A stretch of 64,000 nucleotides of DNA from Entoloma clypeatum (lineage: Eukaryota; Basidiomycota; Agaricomycetes; Agaricales; Entolomataceae): the NCBI GenBank assembly GCA_963565915.1, contig OY751492.1, forward strand, positions 3,782,001 through 3,846,000, in the 5' to 3' direction. Below the pieces are notes generated by a model. The model was not told where the DNA came from and made no database searches. It saw only the letters and a program-made list of their open reading frames with translations. Position numbers and translations under genes: made by a program. Each line of letters opens with the position of its first letter. Within the stretch, counting starts at the first letter, position 1. Below are positions 39,851-51,640 of the stretch, in pieces.

Positions 39851-41499
39851 GGTAGTGCGGTACTTACATAAAGTTCAAGCCATGTCTGATTTTGGCCAGC
39901 TTGTCAGTCGATTCTAGGCCATCAATGTGTCAAACAAATAACAACAATCTTATCAATCAATCAAAAATCTGCATGATGGGAGGGGGTACGAAAACATTTG
40001 GCATGGGTCATCTGGCAAAGCCGACTTCTCATAAACTCAAACTCGGAATGTTGTACTCACATATGGAAGAGCCTGATTGACACATTTACATAGGAAGCTG
40101 TTTGAGGAGAAGTAAATATGAGGATGAGTAAAGTAATAAATGGTTAGTAAAGAAATGAATAGACTGCGAGGAATAGCAACTATACCTAAGCTTAAGGAGA
40201 GAGAATGGTGGGGAAACAAGAGATGGTGGTGGTTGCAGAACAAGAAGTGACAAATATGTCACAACATTCAGCAGGTTATGATATAAATAATCACATGGCT
40301 TGGTTTCCCAGCGACTGTCTCCAACAACAACTCAAACCATGTAAATGAACATTTTAACTGGGGCCGAGGCCTGCCGCTTGGTCACAACATCACAACACTT
40401 ACCAGGGAGTCTGGGACACCTTTGCCCCCCGTCCAATATCTTGCTATGGAGTCGGGTGCACCTCCCTTGCAAGAGAATGAGTGTGCATCTGCATCATCAG
40501 GGAGTGGGAAGTTGTGTCACCCATTGACAAGCTTGATTACTCAGCAACACCACCGACACGAGTGGTGGCAAGCTTCGCATTAACCTTACCTCTTGTTTGT
40601 TCAATAGGAAGGGGCCAGTAGTACTACTGGTAAGTGCCTGTCTCTCTATGGCAGTGGGTCTGGTGACTTTAACAGGACCCCATGCTTTAAACTCATATTC
40701 CATTACCACCATCCTGTTGCAATGACTCTCCCAATTACCTCGCCGCCTTCATCTAATTATTGTAGATCATTTGAGCTCCAAAATCTTTCATGTATTTTTA
40801 CAGGTGTAATTATCAGTCAATTGATATACTATCACATGCAGGAGTGCACCACTGGAGACCGTTGACAAGAGCATCTCTAGTACACCAGCATATTTACATT
40901 TAATAAATACTTGAACCTCAGTGTGTCCACATCAGCAAACTCTGGGTGGCCTGTCCAGCCCTGTGCAGTCTGTTGCAGTTCTGAAGCTCCAAAGACAAGG
41001 CATATGTTACATGCAGCTCTGCAAAAGAGCTGCAAAATGGCTGCCGAATTGCTGCACAGATGATGAGTTTCTGCACAGATAAAAAATGCTGTGCCAAAGC
41101 TGTGCAGCTCTACAAAGACTCAGTCTATTACTCTGTAACACCACTGCACCTGCACACCACCAAACAGCTCACCTGCATCTGCCCGGGGCTTCAAAGAGCC
41201 ATCAGATCCACACAGTACCATCTGAACACCAAGAAGATGCAGGGATATCCATGTTTCGCAACAGTCATGCAGGTCTTGGAAAACACCACTATTACATTGT
41301 CAAATCTATGGAATATCTGATGCATGAAAAAAAAGTTCAACAATATGCTATGATTAGGATAGATCAAGTTCAAGTTTGAGGTTGTGAAGTAAAGTATGAT
41401 TGAGACCATTCTCCATTCTAAGAAAGAAAAGTCGGAAACTTAAAGATAAAGGAATGAATTTTAACTCACCTCCCCTCCTGTGTGATCCTGCGGAGAACT
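39851..41499. other. Intergenic DNA, no gene recognised
   Basis: Mixed composition. The minus strand at 40570-40720 has a short coding-like stretch (MEYEFKAWGPVKVTRPTAIERQ). 40975-41105 has repeated AGCTCTGCA/CTGTGCAG words, including a small hairpin GCAGCTCT...AGAGCTGC near 41015. Nothing can be assigned. Confidence 0.35.
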
Positions 41500-43259
41500 T
41501 CGCAAAAACGAGAGCCATAATACTCATCAGCCTTGATGGCTTTGATCAACTCTCAAATCACATTGTAGGTCCCCTGATAGTAGACCCCCTTGAATTTGTT
41601 GGTTGCGAGACCACCAATAACCTGTAGCAAATGATAGACCTGTCGACAGGATTGAGAGAAGGGGATTGACAAAGGAGGGGGGGAAACCAACAACAGTACA
41701 TGCCATGGTGAAGGCACCCTCAGGAATTGATGTTTCAAATTTATTGGGCAAACTGGCTGCAAGTGAATTCTTCCCATAATAGAATGGTTTGCAGATCTCA
41801 ATGATTGCAGAATGGCAGAGATTTGGTGTTTTCCCCTGATGTCACAACAATCAATAAGAACGTGATATATACAAGGATCACATACATCTTCATCCTTGCC
41901 ATCCAGAGGTAAGGGCCTGGTTTCTCAAGGAGTCTTGTGAGGCTCCTCCTGATCACATCATTGAAATGCAGCTGGTTATATCCACCTTCTGGCAGGTCCA
42001 ATCTCAACTTAGTGGCTGACTATCTTGCCTGCATTGGTCTTGAGGTGCCCCCGATATGTAGCAGCATCCTCATATATCTAAGAATTGTGACAGTATGTGA
42101 ATAATAAAACACAGAGAATGACTTGAATATTGTACAAGTTGGGCCATATTTTTGGGATGAAATTGAGCTGTGAGGTGATCAACAATTTGTCGCAGAGAAA
42201 GCAAAGATAAACATACTCCAATCCAAGTCAAGATTAGGATTATCATCAATCCACTGAACCATAACCTGACTCAATATCTCTGTTGCAGCCTTCACAGTTT
42301 TTGTCTCAGTCCACCTTGGAAATGGTGACTTTGTATGTGTCCTCAGTCGATATCAATCCTTTCCTGCATTGAGGATATCAATCCAAGAGCCTGAATAGGC
42401 CTTGAGCTTGAGCCAATCAACATCATTGTTTGAGGATTGTAGCACCTGCTGGTGCATGTCGTTCCACTGAGGATCAAGGCCACCTTTGTCTGATTCACTT
42501 TCTTAATGTCGGCTTGAGCATCCTCATCCTCATCCACAGGTTGAAGGTGAGGAGAACATAGACGATGGTTTCATCATCTGTAGTTGTCAATAACGGAGAA
42601 TGGTTCAACCGAGGGACCACGATGAGGTTCAACTGAGGGACTGCGATCAGATTCAACTGAGGGGCTGTGATTAGGTTCAATCAAGGGACTGTGAGAGAGG
42701 CTGTGAGAGGGGCCATGAGAGGGGCGATCACATTCTGAATCCCCAAGGTCAGAATCTGTCCCATATTGAATAGAATGTTCATATAATATAATAATCTTAC
42801 CATTCTGACTATTTTCTGCAAGATGGAGCACCACTTGTTGATCATCTTCATCAGGAGATTGTTCATCAATTGCGGGTTCTGGAAATAATCAGGCAGTCAA
42901 ATTGAAATTATCTCATGCACCACAAGATATACCATTGGCATCTGGGTCCATATTGGCTTCATCCAGCTCTTCAGGACAAAGCCCTCCATTGTCCCCATAT
43001 CTGTTGTGTTCAAGATCCATTTCATCCAAGTCTGAAGGTGGAATAATCTCGTCTGAATATCTGTCACCCCGCTTGGAGAGACGGTGACTGGAGCACTGTT
43101 CAGGTGTGTATGCTGGCGGTGGATACTCTTGTGGGGATTGGCTGTGCTGTGGGTGCCTGGGTTAAACCCATATCGGGCATCTGCTGCGTGTTGCCCTTCA
43201 TAAGCACAAATGGGCTTGGAAGCAGCTGCTCCTAATGGAGGGTCATTTCTGGGCCTCAA
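41500..43259 (-). pseudogene. DUF6532-like gene remnant
   Basis: Several minus-strand coding stretches lie in order. 43259-42900 is acidic (DEIIPPSDLDEMDLEHNRYGDNG). 42840-42570 has SVEP.R.P repeats. Around 42300-42200 stands KAATEILSQVMVQWIDDNPNLDLDW, around 42090-42030 EDAATYRGHLKTNAGKIV, and around 41790-41700 ICKPFYYGKNSLAASLPNKFETSIPEGAF. The last two resemble the TTYRGRLKTKA and FGxxSLA...P...LA motifs of the basidiomycete DUF6532 family, whose function is unknown. Exon borders are unclear and the gene may be spliced or decayed. Assignment is by motif memory only. Confidence 0.4.
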
Positions 43260-43299
43260 AGATGTGTCTTTTGGCGCATTGGTCCCCTTCTATGTCCAC

Positions 43300-44019
43300 T
43301 TTGAAGATATGTGATGTTGTAAAATAAAAAAGCAATAATGATACCTTTTTTTGTGGTTTGACCCGCTCGTGCCCAACTGGACTTTTGAACACTATCAACA
43401 ATATTAGTTAGTGTTGGAGTAATATACTATCATTTTGCAAGCTGGGTTCAAAAATAGCATCAGTTTGATCATGTGACTTGATGAAATGACAAATATTTGA
43501 TCATTATAAGCATTTGATAAAATAATCAGTTTTGATCAGATCAAGATCATGTGGGAGGATGAAGAGGTCAGATATGTTTCTTGCTTGACTGTATTTATAC
43601 CAATATGGCTGGAAATAGTAAGTCTTCCAGTTTTGAAGCTAGAAAGATGATTCAGGTCGATACAGACAGCTGCCATACATCAGATGATGAATGCATATAT
43701 TATTCATATTTGTTTGTTTCAGTTGATGACAATCAATTGATTTGGTTTGACTACTGCTGTATGCAAAATTTGAAGCTGATTTCAATTATGCTATATTTGT
43801 ATGATGGTGATTGTCTGGTATTATATAATTTGGTAATTGATATAAAAATATGCAGTATTTATCTTGAAGCATTGTTACTGATGGTTCTTGGGAATTGATG
43901 AGCAAAGATAAAAAGAGCAAAAAGAGCACTGTCAAAGTTCCAAATGTATTTGTACCTGCAAAGGAAACCAAACTTCAGAAGCCAACTAAAAAAAATGTTC
44001 TCATTGCTCACATGAATTA
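43300..44019. other. AT-rich DNA with an exon-like fragment duplicated at 51655-51790
   Basis: 43880-44019 (plus) encodes KVPNVFVPAKETKLQKPTKKN and is an inverted, diverged copy of 51655-51790. The rest is AT-rich with TTGATCA-type repeats around 43450-43560 and no recognised gene. Confidence 0.45.
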
Positions 44020-44579
44020 TGTCACGTAGCGTTTTTCTCAACGTCGGAAAATGTCGGACGACTCGGAGCGGAGTAGCAGAGGAGCGGAATGCGGTAAGTG
44101 CGACATTGGCAGAAAGGACCTGGCTTCAACTTGTGCGTTGCACCCCACTCTTTGACGTGGTCCTCAATTTTGGATTGGCGGATGTCAGATGAGCGGATGA
44201 GCGGATGTCAGATGAGCGGATGAGCGGAGGTGACGGAGAGGATGCTCAAAGGCAAGTAGAGATGGATGCAAATGAGGTGTAACATATGATATTTGAACTG
44301 AGGTTCTACGACAGGTTTGTACACTATTTATAGTAGACTAGAATGATCAGCATTACCATAAAGTGATGTGCAGACATCGGAGTTGACCATCGGAACATTC
44401 GGAGTATGGAGAGTAGCAAATGAAAAGTGAACAACATATATCTACTTGTAAGTATGGTTGAGATGTTACATAGTAGAAGTATAATCAAATATAAATAGAA
44501 TGTTGTTGGAGCGGATATCGGAGTGGATGAATTGTCGGAGTCATCGGATAAGTCGGATGTGAATCGTATGGTTATAACA
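44020..44579 (-). repeat. gypsy-4 3' LTR
   Basis: 560 bp, TGTCACGTAGCG...GGTTATAACA on the plus strand. It is longer than the other LTR because a GATGAGCGGATGTCA block is tandemly expanded near 44180-44230. Confidence 0.88.
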
Positions 44580-44710
44580 GTATTTCCCTCTTAGGGCTGA
44601 ACCCTGAGGCCCAGATGAGGTAATCCATGTGACCGTTGGTTGAAAAGCTTTGCGCGTGATTTTTCTCTCTTGTCACCTAACCACAACATCTATCCCGTCG
44701 CCTATCCGCT

Positions 44711-45695
44711 ATGTCCGCTGAGAACTCACCCCTCGCCGCTCTCCATGCTGAAAGGGAGCGCCAGAAGAAGGTCACCGAGGAGTTGGAGAGGAAGCTGTAG
44801 GAGGCAGAGGAGTGCATGAAGGAAGATGCAGAGCACGCAGAGGCAAAAAGGGCGGCGAAAGAGCAGAGATGAGCAGAGAGGAAAGCAGAGAAAGCGAAGG
44901 CGAAGGAGCCGGTTGCAGGTGCGGATGCGGATGCAGCGAATGCGGAGGTGAAGAAGGTCCAGCTGCAGGGGGTTTTCAAGGATATGCCTGCAAGTTATGA
45001 GCAGGGGAAGGAGGCTTGCACCTCCTGCTTGAAAGCGGGGGACATGTGTTTTTGGCCATCAGAGTGAGTCTTCTCTATTTCTTTATACGCTTCGTTATTA
45101 ACTTGTTCTTTAGGAATGACAACGCTTCATCGTGCTGGCGGTGCCAGCGTTCAAAACGAAGCTGCAGAACAGGAGTGGAAGCGGAGTCGGAGGTGAAGCG
45201 GAGGATGACCAAGGCAGTGAGGGTCGGAAAGGCTAAGGTGGCAGGTGGTGTGATGAAGAACACAAAGGTGGGATTGTCCAAGGGAGAGGGGACCGCGGAG
45301 GGATCGTGGATAGCCGCAGCGTTGGAGGAGCTGGAGTTCATGCCGGAGGGGTTTGGTCCGCCGGAGGTGGTCATAGGCACGGATGTGGTGAGAGGGCTTA
45401 GGAGCATGATAAGGGAGATGCGGCTGATAAAGGCGGAGTTGAAGGAATTGCAGGAAATCTGATGGTTATCATGTGGAGGGAGGATTCAGAGGCTTCAGAG
45501 GAGGGATCCGATGAGGACGAGGATGCGGAGGAGTATGATAGGGTATTGGAGGAGTTGGCAAAGGAGGTAGAAGAAGAAGAAGAAAAAGAAGAAGAAACAA
45601 AGAAGCGGAAGCGGATGGAGGAAGCAGAAGAGGAATCTGGATCGGAGTGGAACGAGGAGACGGAGGGGGTATCTAACAAGAAACAGCAAAAGTAG
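44711..45695 (+). pseudogene. Zn2Cys6-cluster gene carried antisense in gypsy-4
   Basis: Exon 1 44711-45063 and exon 2 from 45114 are joined over a 50-nt intron (GTGAGT...TTTAG); the joined frame to the stop at 45460-45462 is a multiple of three. The start is MSAENSPLAAL. A lysine/glutamate-rich coiled-coil-like region is followed by C103-x2-C-x6-C and, 11 residues later across the intron, C-x2-C-x6-C. This fits the fungal Zn(II)2Cys6 binuclear cluster spacing. The C-terminus is KAELKELQEI; an acidic ORF (45462-45695) overlaps its stop in another frame and may be its lost tail. In-frame TAG (44798) and TGA (44870) break this copy. It is not a retroelement enzyme. The DNA-binding role is inferred from spacing only. 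Confidence 0.7.
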
Positions 45696-45739
45696 TTTTT
45701 TGTTAGTATAAAATATTAATAGATTTTCTTTTCTTCTTG

Positions 45740-48700
45740 TTACAAGCGCGATAAGGGGCCTGGCTTAGTTGGTTGAGCGAAGTGGAAGTCCGCTACCGTA
45801 TCCACTGCGTGTTCAAGCTCGGATGCGGGTAACCAAGAAAACTCTTCACTGGTGTCTTCATAACCTAACCAGTGGACGAGGTAAAGGAGTTTGCATCGTC
45901 GTCTTTTATCAATCTTTGAGTCGACAATTTCTGCAATTTCGTATTCAGTTTCTCCTTCAATCTCGAGCAGAGGCGGAGGAGATTGTATCCGATTTGGAAT
46001 CTCATTAGGAGTTGCTGGTTCGAGCATGGATATGTGGAAGACGGGGTGTATAGCATGCATAGTGTCAGGTAGACGTAGTGTAAAGGAGTGCATGCCGGGT
46101 TGGGCTATGATTTCAAATGGGCCAGCATATTTGTTGGATAACTTTTGGGTGGGTCATGTGGTGCAGAAGAACTTGGCTTTAACAAAGACTTCTTGTCCGA
46201 CACGGAGCGGAGGAGGCGGAGAACGTCGGACGTCCGCAGGGCCTTGATAACGTTGTTTTGCCTCTGCGACAGCAGTCTTTAGTTCTTGATGTAATTCATC
46301 TAAGTCGACGATGTATTGTCGAGCTTTATCGGATGCTAGATCACATTCCGGATGGAGTGTAATGTCGGGATGATAACCTTTGTTGGTGAAGAATGGTGAT
46401 ACACCAGTAGTGGCACTCGGAGTGTTGTTGTAAGCAAACTCCACAAGCGGAAGCAAAGCGGACCAGTTGTCTTGCTGGTAGTTGCAGAAAATGCGGAGGT
46501 ATTGTTCAAGTGTCTGGTTGGTGCGTTTGGTTTGACCATCGCCTTCAGGGTGATATCCAGAAGTGAAGTGAAGTCTCATGTCGAGGGCTTTTGCAAGAGA
46601 GCGAAGAAAGCGGGAGACAAATTCAGGTCTGCAATCGGATGTGACATTTTGCGGAACTCTGTGCTTGGAAAAGACGTGAAGCACGAAAAGGTTTGCTAGG
46701 TCTTCGGATGTGCAATTAATGGTGGTAGGGATGAAGATGCCTTGTTTAGTGAGGCGGTCTACAATGACCAAAATCGCATCGGAGCCAGCGGATGTCGGAA
46801 GGGGTTCAATGAAGTCCATGGAAATGGAATGCCAGGGACGTTCAGGAATAGGGAGTTGTTTAAGCAGACTGTAGGGTTTATGATGTTGGGGTTTGGCGCG
46901 CATACAAGTGGTACATGACTTGCAATACTTTTTGACAAAGTTGCGCATTCCAGGCCAGGTGTATTCCCGTTGGACAAGACTAATAGTCTTATTCTGACCA
47001 GGGTGTCCAGCGAGGATATGGTTGTGCTTATTATGCAGGATGCAGAGATGGAGGTTGGATGAATCGGGAATGTAGATATGTCCATTGTGGAGTAGATAAC
47101 CTGCTTCATTCACGATCCAGCGTGGATTAGGATTGTCGAGGAAAGAGGTGTAAATGGGATCGGTTGGAAGAGCAGAGAGGATGTCGGAGCAGAGCTGATC
47201 CGTATCCATAATGATTGTGGCACGGAGGATGGGTGTATATAACTCTGTTGCGCAAAGTGAAGTGGTGAGCTGTTCTTGTGTGAAGATGGGTTTGAAGTTG
47301 CTTGGATTGACAGACGAATAATCACTATTTCCCTCTTTAGGGTAGACGTCCCATCGTCTACTTAAAAGATCGGGCTTCGTACCTAAATGGCCAGGGTGGA
47401 AGCGGATGACGAGATTGAACTGGCAGAGGTATTTGGACCAACGAGCTTGTCAACGTGATAAAATCTTGGTAGTAGAAAAGTACTCAAGATTTTTATGGTC
47501 CGTTACGACATCGATCGGAGCAGCGGAGCAGCGGAGCCTTCAAGGTAGTGACACCAAACCTTGAATGCATTGTGGATTGCTAATAGTTCTTTGTTGTGGG
47601 TGTCATAGTTTAACTCGGGAGGTGTAAAGGTGCGGGAGTGGAAAGCGACCAGATGGATTTCATCATCGGAGGTGCAGATGGAGAGGATCGCACCCAAAGC
47701 GTAGTCGGAGGCATCTGTTTCAACAATAATAGGGCTGTCAGGAATCCAATGCATAAGAACAGGTGCCGTGGTAAAGGCTTTCTTCAAAGTTTTGAAAGAT
47801 TCACGAGCAGAGTCGGAGAAGTGCCATTGTGTGTTTTTGTGGGTGAGTCGAGTGAGCGGAACGGTGATTTCGGAGTAGTAAGGAATGAATCGATGATAAA
47901 AATTGGCAAAACCTAAGAAAGATTGAATATCTTTGACCTTCCTTGGTTCAGGCCAATCTTGAATAATTTTGACTTTCTTATCCGACATGCAGAGGCCAGT
48001 TGGAGAGAGGATAAAGCCAAGGTTTTCAACAGTGTCCGTAGAAAACTCGCATTTGTCTGCGCGCACGTATAAACCATGTTGTCAGAGACGTCGGAGGACT
48101 TCGTGGACATGCTTTTGATGCTCAGAGGGAGAGTCGGAGTAGATGAGGATGTCGTCGAGATATATGGTAACATACTTATCAAGCAGGTCATGGAAGATGT
48201 CGTTCATGAAGTGTTGAAAAATGGCTGGGGAGTTGGTGAGTCCAAATGGCCTGACAAGCCATTCAAAAGACCCATAGCACGTGCGGAACATGGTTTTCCA
48301 TTCATCTCCTTCCACTATGCAGACGGGGTGATGGGCATGTCGGAGGTCGAGAGTCATATAAACACTGGCTTTTCCAGCGGTCTGGAGAAGGTTGGATATG
48401 AGCAGAAGCAGATATCGGTCCTTCTTTGAGATTTTGTTAAGACCACAGAAATCGATGCAAAGACGAAGGGAGCCATCCTTTTTACGAACAAAAAGGACGG
48501 GAGCACCGTGCGGAGAGGAAGAGGGTTGGATGAATCCAATGGTGAGATGTTCATCAATGAATTCACAGAGGGCATTGAGTTCGGTTTGTGAAAGGGAGTA
48601 GATCGGACTGAATGGAGGAGCGGAACCCTCTTCGAGTTCGATCTTGAGGTCATAGGGACGGTGTGGTGGAAGAGTGTCTGCTTTTCCTTTACTAAAGACG

Positions 48701-49335
48701 TCAGCATAGTTGTGGTATTCCTCGGGTACATTTATCAAGTCGGGGGTGTCGGAAGTGGATGCGGAGTGAGCGGAAATGGAGGGAGTCAAAAGGTGAAGTC
48801 AAAAGGATTGTGTACCAGGCAATTTGCATGCCCTCATAAATGCGGCTGTGTTAATGAGTGAAATCTGCGGAGGTATGGTCGGAGGTTCTGGAGGAGGAAG
48901 TGTAGCTGTCCTACCTTGGGAGGGGGTCGACGTCGATGTCGGAAACAGCTCTTTTTGCATCTGTGGACGGAAAGTGATACTGCCCAATACCCAGTCAATC
49001 ATAGGATTGTGGCAGGTGAGCCAGTTGTATCCAAGAACCACGGAAGAAGCGGAGTCGAGCGGAGTAACATGAAAATCCTGTTCAAAAGTTTCACCTGAAG
49101 GAAAACATATAGGTATTGTTACAACTTGAGTGATAAATGTGTTAGAAGAACCATCAAAAAGCTTTAGTTCTAAAGGCGGAATAGTGGAGGTCAGGAGATC
49201 ATAAGCGGAGGAAAAGTTATTGTCAATAAAACAGTGGGTAGATCCTGAATCAATAAGTGCTGGAACAGAATCTGAAGAGAAAAAAGAGGATGAGATATTG
49301 ATACATAAAGAGTTCGGATCGGAGAGAGTGGACAC
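45740..49335 (-). pseudogene. pol: gypsy-4 pol (PR-RT-RH-IN-chromodomain)
   Basis: From 49335 downwards: protease DSGSTHCF and LGYNWLTCHNP; RT 48789-48082 with an intact catalytic box YLDD; RNase H (ETDASDYALGAIL) to about 47500; integrase 47209-46154 with HHCC (HNHILAGHPG...CTTCMRAK) and the core. The third catalytic residue is changed: GQTKRTNQ replaces the family's usual GQTERVNQ. The C-terminus is a chromodomain (LVHWLGYEDTSEEFSW) ending FAQPTKPGP near 45750. TGA stops at 48082-48084, 47450-47452 and 46154-46156 all stand where arginine is expected. A short frame change lies near 47520 at a CTCCGCTGCTCCG duplication, and PR and RT lie in separate frames at 48790-48800. Confidence 0.9.
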
Positions 49336-49409
49336 ATTAAGTCAGATGGGAGCGGAGGCACGGAGAGAGTCAACGCAGTCCTCAGACCGTGCTTTATGAG
49401 GACCACTGC

Positions 49410-50381
49410 CTATTTTTTTGACTCAATCTCCTTACCTTTTTCCTTGGCTTGAGTGCCAACTTGGGCGGCCTTCCCTTTAGCCTTGGAAGCGGAGGAGGTG
49501 GACTTGGGGCAGTCCTTGACAGCATGTCCGACGCTACCACAGAATAAGCAAAGGTTATTATTGAAACGACGTTTGCGTTCTTGATACGTCAGTTTGCAGT
49601 CTTTGCCTAATTTACTGGAGAGGTCGGGTTTGGGAGCGGATGTGGAAGCAGAAGCGGTAGCGGGAGCAGAGGGTTTGGTTGATGATGTTTGTGCAGTGGA
49701 TTGGTTCGGAGCGGATTGTTTCTTGTCGGACTTGGGAGTGGGTTTATCGGTTCTGGATTTCTCTCATTGACGTTCCCAGTAGCGAGCATCAATAGTATGA
49801 GCCGAGGATCATAGGTCTGGTAAAGACTTGATCTTGGGTTGTTGGGAGAGGATGTCCTTGATCCGATCCGGAAGTCCGACGTAGTAGCAGTGTCGGAGGG
49901 AGTTTTCATCCCAGTCAGTTTTGGTAGCAAGACATTGGAATTCAACGTTGTACTTCAATATCTTGTGATTTTCCTTCATCCATAGGTTGTCCAACTGTTC
50001 TTCGGCTTCGCCCTGAGGGTCAATGGTACCAAACTCGGAGCGGAGAAGTTGGACGAACTCGGGGAAAGAACCCTGCCAATTGGGTTCATCATCGTCAAGA
50101 ATGAAGGGTTCAAAAAATTCGAGTGCTGTGCCTCGGAAGTAAGACATGGCAAAGTTGACTTTGGAATGTTCTGAGTCGAAGTTGTCATTGTCAGAGAAGT
50201 AAAGTTTGCATTGTAAAATGAATGGGGAGAGTTTGCACAGATCGGATCCGTCGAAGGTATCCGGTTCGTTGGCATACGACTTTTTCTTCTTTGTGTCACA
50301 ATGTTTCAACTCTTTGGTCATGAGCAGAATGGCTTCAGCTAGATTGGGTTCCTGATCTGGATTGGAATTGGAGTCGTCCAA
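49410..50381 (-). pseudogene. gag: gypsy-4 gag, two in-frame TGA
   Basis: Starts MDDSNSNPDQEPNLAEAI; Retrotrans_gag fold to about residue 190 (FFEPFILDDDEPNWQGSFPEF); basic S/T/P-rich linker; one CCHC knuckle ([14 protein letters not shown]) near the C-terminus; stop TAG at 49410-49412. The whole span is one frame (972 bp) except for TGA at 49809-49811 and 49764-49766, both at positions where CGA arginine would keep the frame. Confidence 0.88.
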
Positions 50382-50737
50382 ATCTCCATGTAAACTACCG
50401 TCGGAAGGAGGAGATCCTCCTGGAGGTCTGCCGAATAAGCCAGAATTTAGAGGTGTGGAGGGTTCCGTTGGTGGGTTTAGTGGAGGACTGGCGGGAAGTG
50501 GTGGGAGCTGAGAGTTGGAAGAAGGCAGAGGAATGGTTGGTCCGGGGGTAGGAGCGGATGATGATGCTGTGGCTCCTCGAGGGGTAATGGTTACATTGCG
50601 TGTTCCTCGAAGAAAAGCAGAGCGTGGTGTGGATGATGAACATTCTGCTGCTGCATGAGCAGTCCTAGTTGTTCAAACTGTATTACGGGTTTGAGATATG
50701 TGGGTAGAGGTTGTTGGGTAAATCAAAGAATGGTGGT

Positions 50738-50746
50738 AGTTCAAAT
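50738..50746 (-). promoter_or_regulatory. gypsy-4 self-priming primer-binding site
   Basis: On the minus strand ATTTGAACT stands four bases after the 5' LTR and is exactly complementary to AGTTCAAAT at 51007-50999 within the LTR. No tRNA-type TGG site is present. Same arrangement as in gypsy-1. Confidence 0.65.
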
Positions 50747-50750
50747 GTAC

Positions 50751-51276
50751 TGTCACATAGCGTTTTTCTCAACGTCGGAAAACATCAGACGAGTTGGAGC
50801 GGAGTAGCGGAGGAGCGGAATGCGGTAAGTGCGACGTTGGCAGAAAGGACCTGGCTTCAACTTGTGCGTTGCGCCCCACTCTTTGACGTGGTCCTCAATT
50901 TTGGATTGGTGGATGTCAGATGAGCGGATGAGCGGAGGTGACGGAGAGAATGCTCAGAGGCAAGTAGAGGCGGATGCAAATGAGGTGTAACATATGATAT
51001 TTGAACTGAGGTTCTATGATAGGTTTGGTACACTATCTATAGTGCTAGAATGATCAGTATTACTATAAGTGATGTGCAGATATCGAAGTTGACCATCGGA
51101 ACATTCGGAGTACGGAGAGTAGCAAATGAAAAGTGAACAACATATGTCTACTTGTAAGTATGGTTGAGATGTTACGTAGTAGAAGTATAATCAAATATAA
51201 ATAGAATGTTGTCAGAGCGGATTTCAGATTGGATGAATTGTCGGAGTTGTCGGATGTGAATCATATGGTTATGACA
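50751..51276 (-). repeat. gypsy-4 5' LTR
   Basis: 526 bp, TGTCACATAGCG...GGTTATGACA on the plus strand. Shares the whole length with the 3' LTR apart from the GAGCGGAT expansion and scattered substitutions. Confidence 0.88.
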
Positions 51277-51640
51277 ACTTCTATAACTTTACCATCATGA
51301 AACCATATCATGTTCTGATGAAATAATTATAGATGTAAAGTGATTGTTTGCATGATATACAATTCCTCTAAGATGTAGCACAGTACTATGATTATCATTA
51401 GTCTTGAATGTACTGTAGTATTACAACCAAGTGTCTGGTCACGTGTTATGGCCATTTTTTTCTGATATTTCTTTTTTTGAAATTTTTCTCAATTTATTCT
51501 AATTTTGGGGCTTTGTCAGAAAAACTTTTGATCATGTGACTGGACACTTGATCGTAATGCTACAGTAATCTTGTAACTGGTCTAAATGTTTTTATCTGGA
51601 TATTGAAGTATTATTAGTTTTGGAATTTCTGTATGATACA
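51277..51640. other. AT-rich DNA, nothing recognised
   Basis: Two related GTCACGTGTTATGG/GATCATGTGACTGG segments (51435-51555) stand in inverted order around a TTTTTCTGATATTTC stretch. Otherwise featureless. Confidence 0.35.

Larger units (their letters stand above)
44020..51276 (-). mobile_element. Ty3/Gypsy chromovirus (gypsy-4) with an extra antisense gene
   Basis: Minus-strand element of about 7.26 kb. The 5' LTR is 50751-51276, the 3' LTR 44020-44579. It contains gag, PR-RT-RH-IN-chromodomain, then an unrelated spliced gene on the plus strand (44711-45695) between pol and the 3' LTR, then AAGAGGGAAATAC as polypurine tract. No target duplication (AATTA against ACTTC), so one border has been rearranged. 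Five in-frame TGA stops in gag-pol and a lost integrase glutamate show it is dead. LTRs and genes are dense in GCGGA/TCCGC. Confidence 0.9.

Noticed and set aside
45757..45815. tRNA-like A box (TGGCTTAGTTGG) and B box (GTTCAAGCTC) with tRNA spacing on the plus strand
   Set aside because: It lies antisense to the conserved end of the gypsy-4 chromodomain (FAQPTKPGP), which explains the A box; stems do not pair and there is no second copy.
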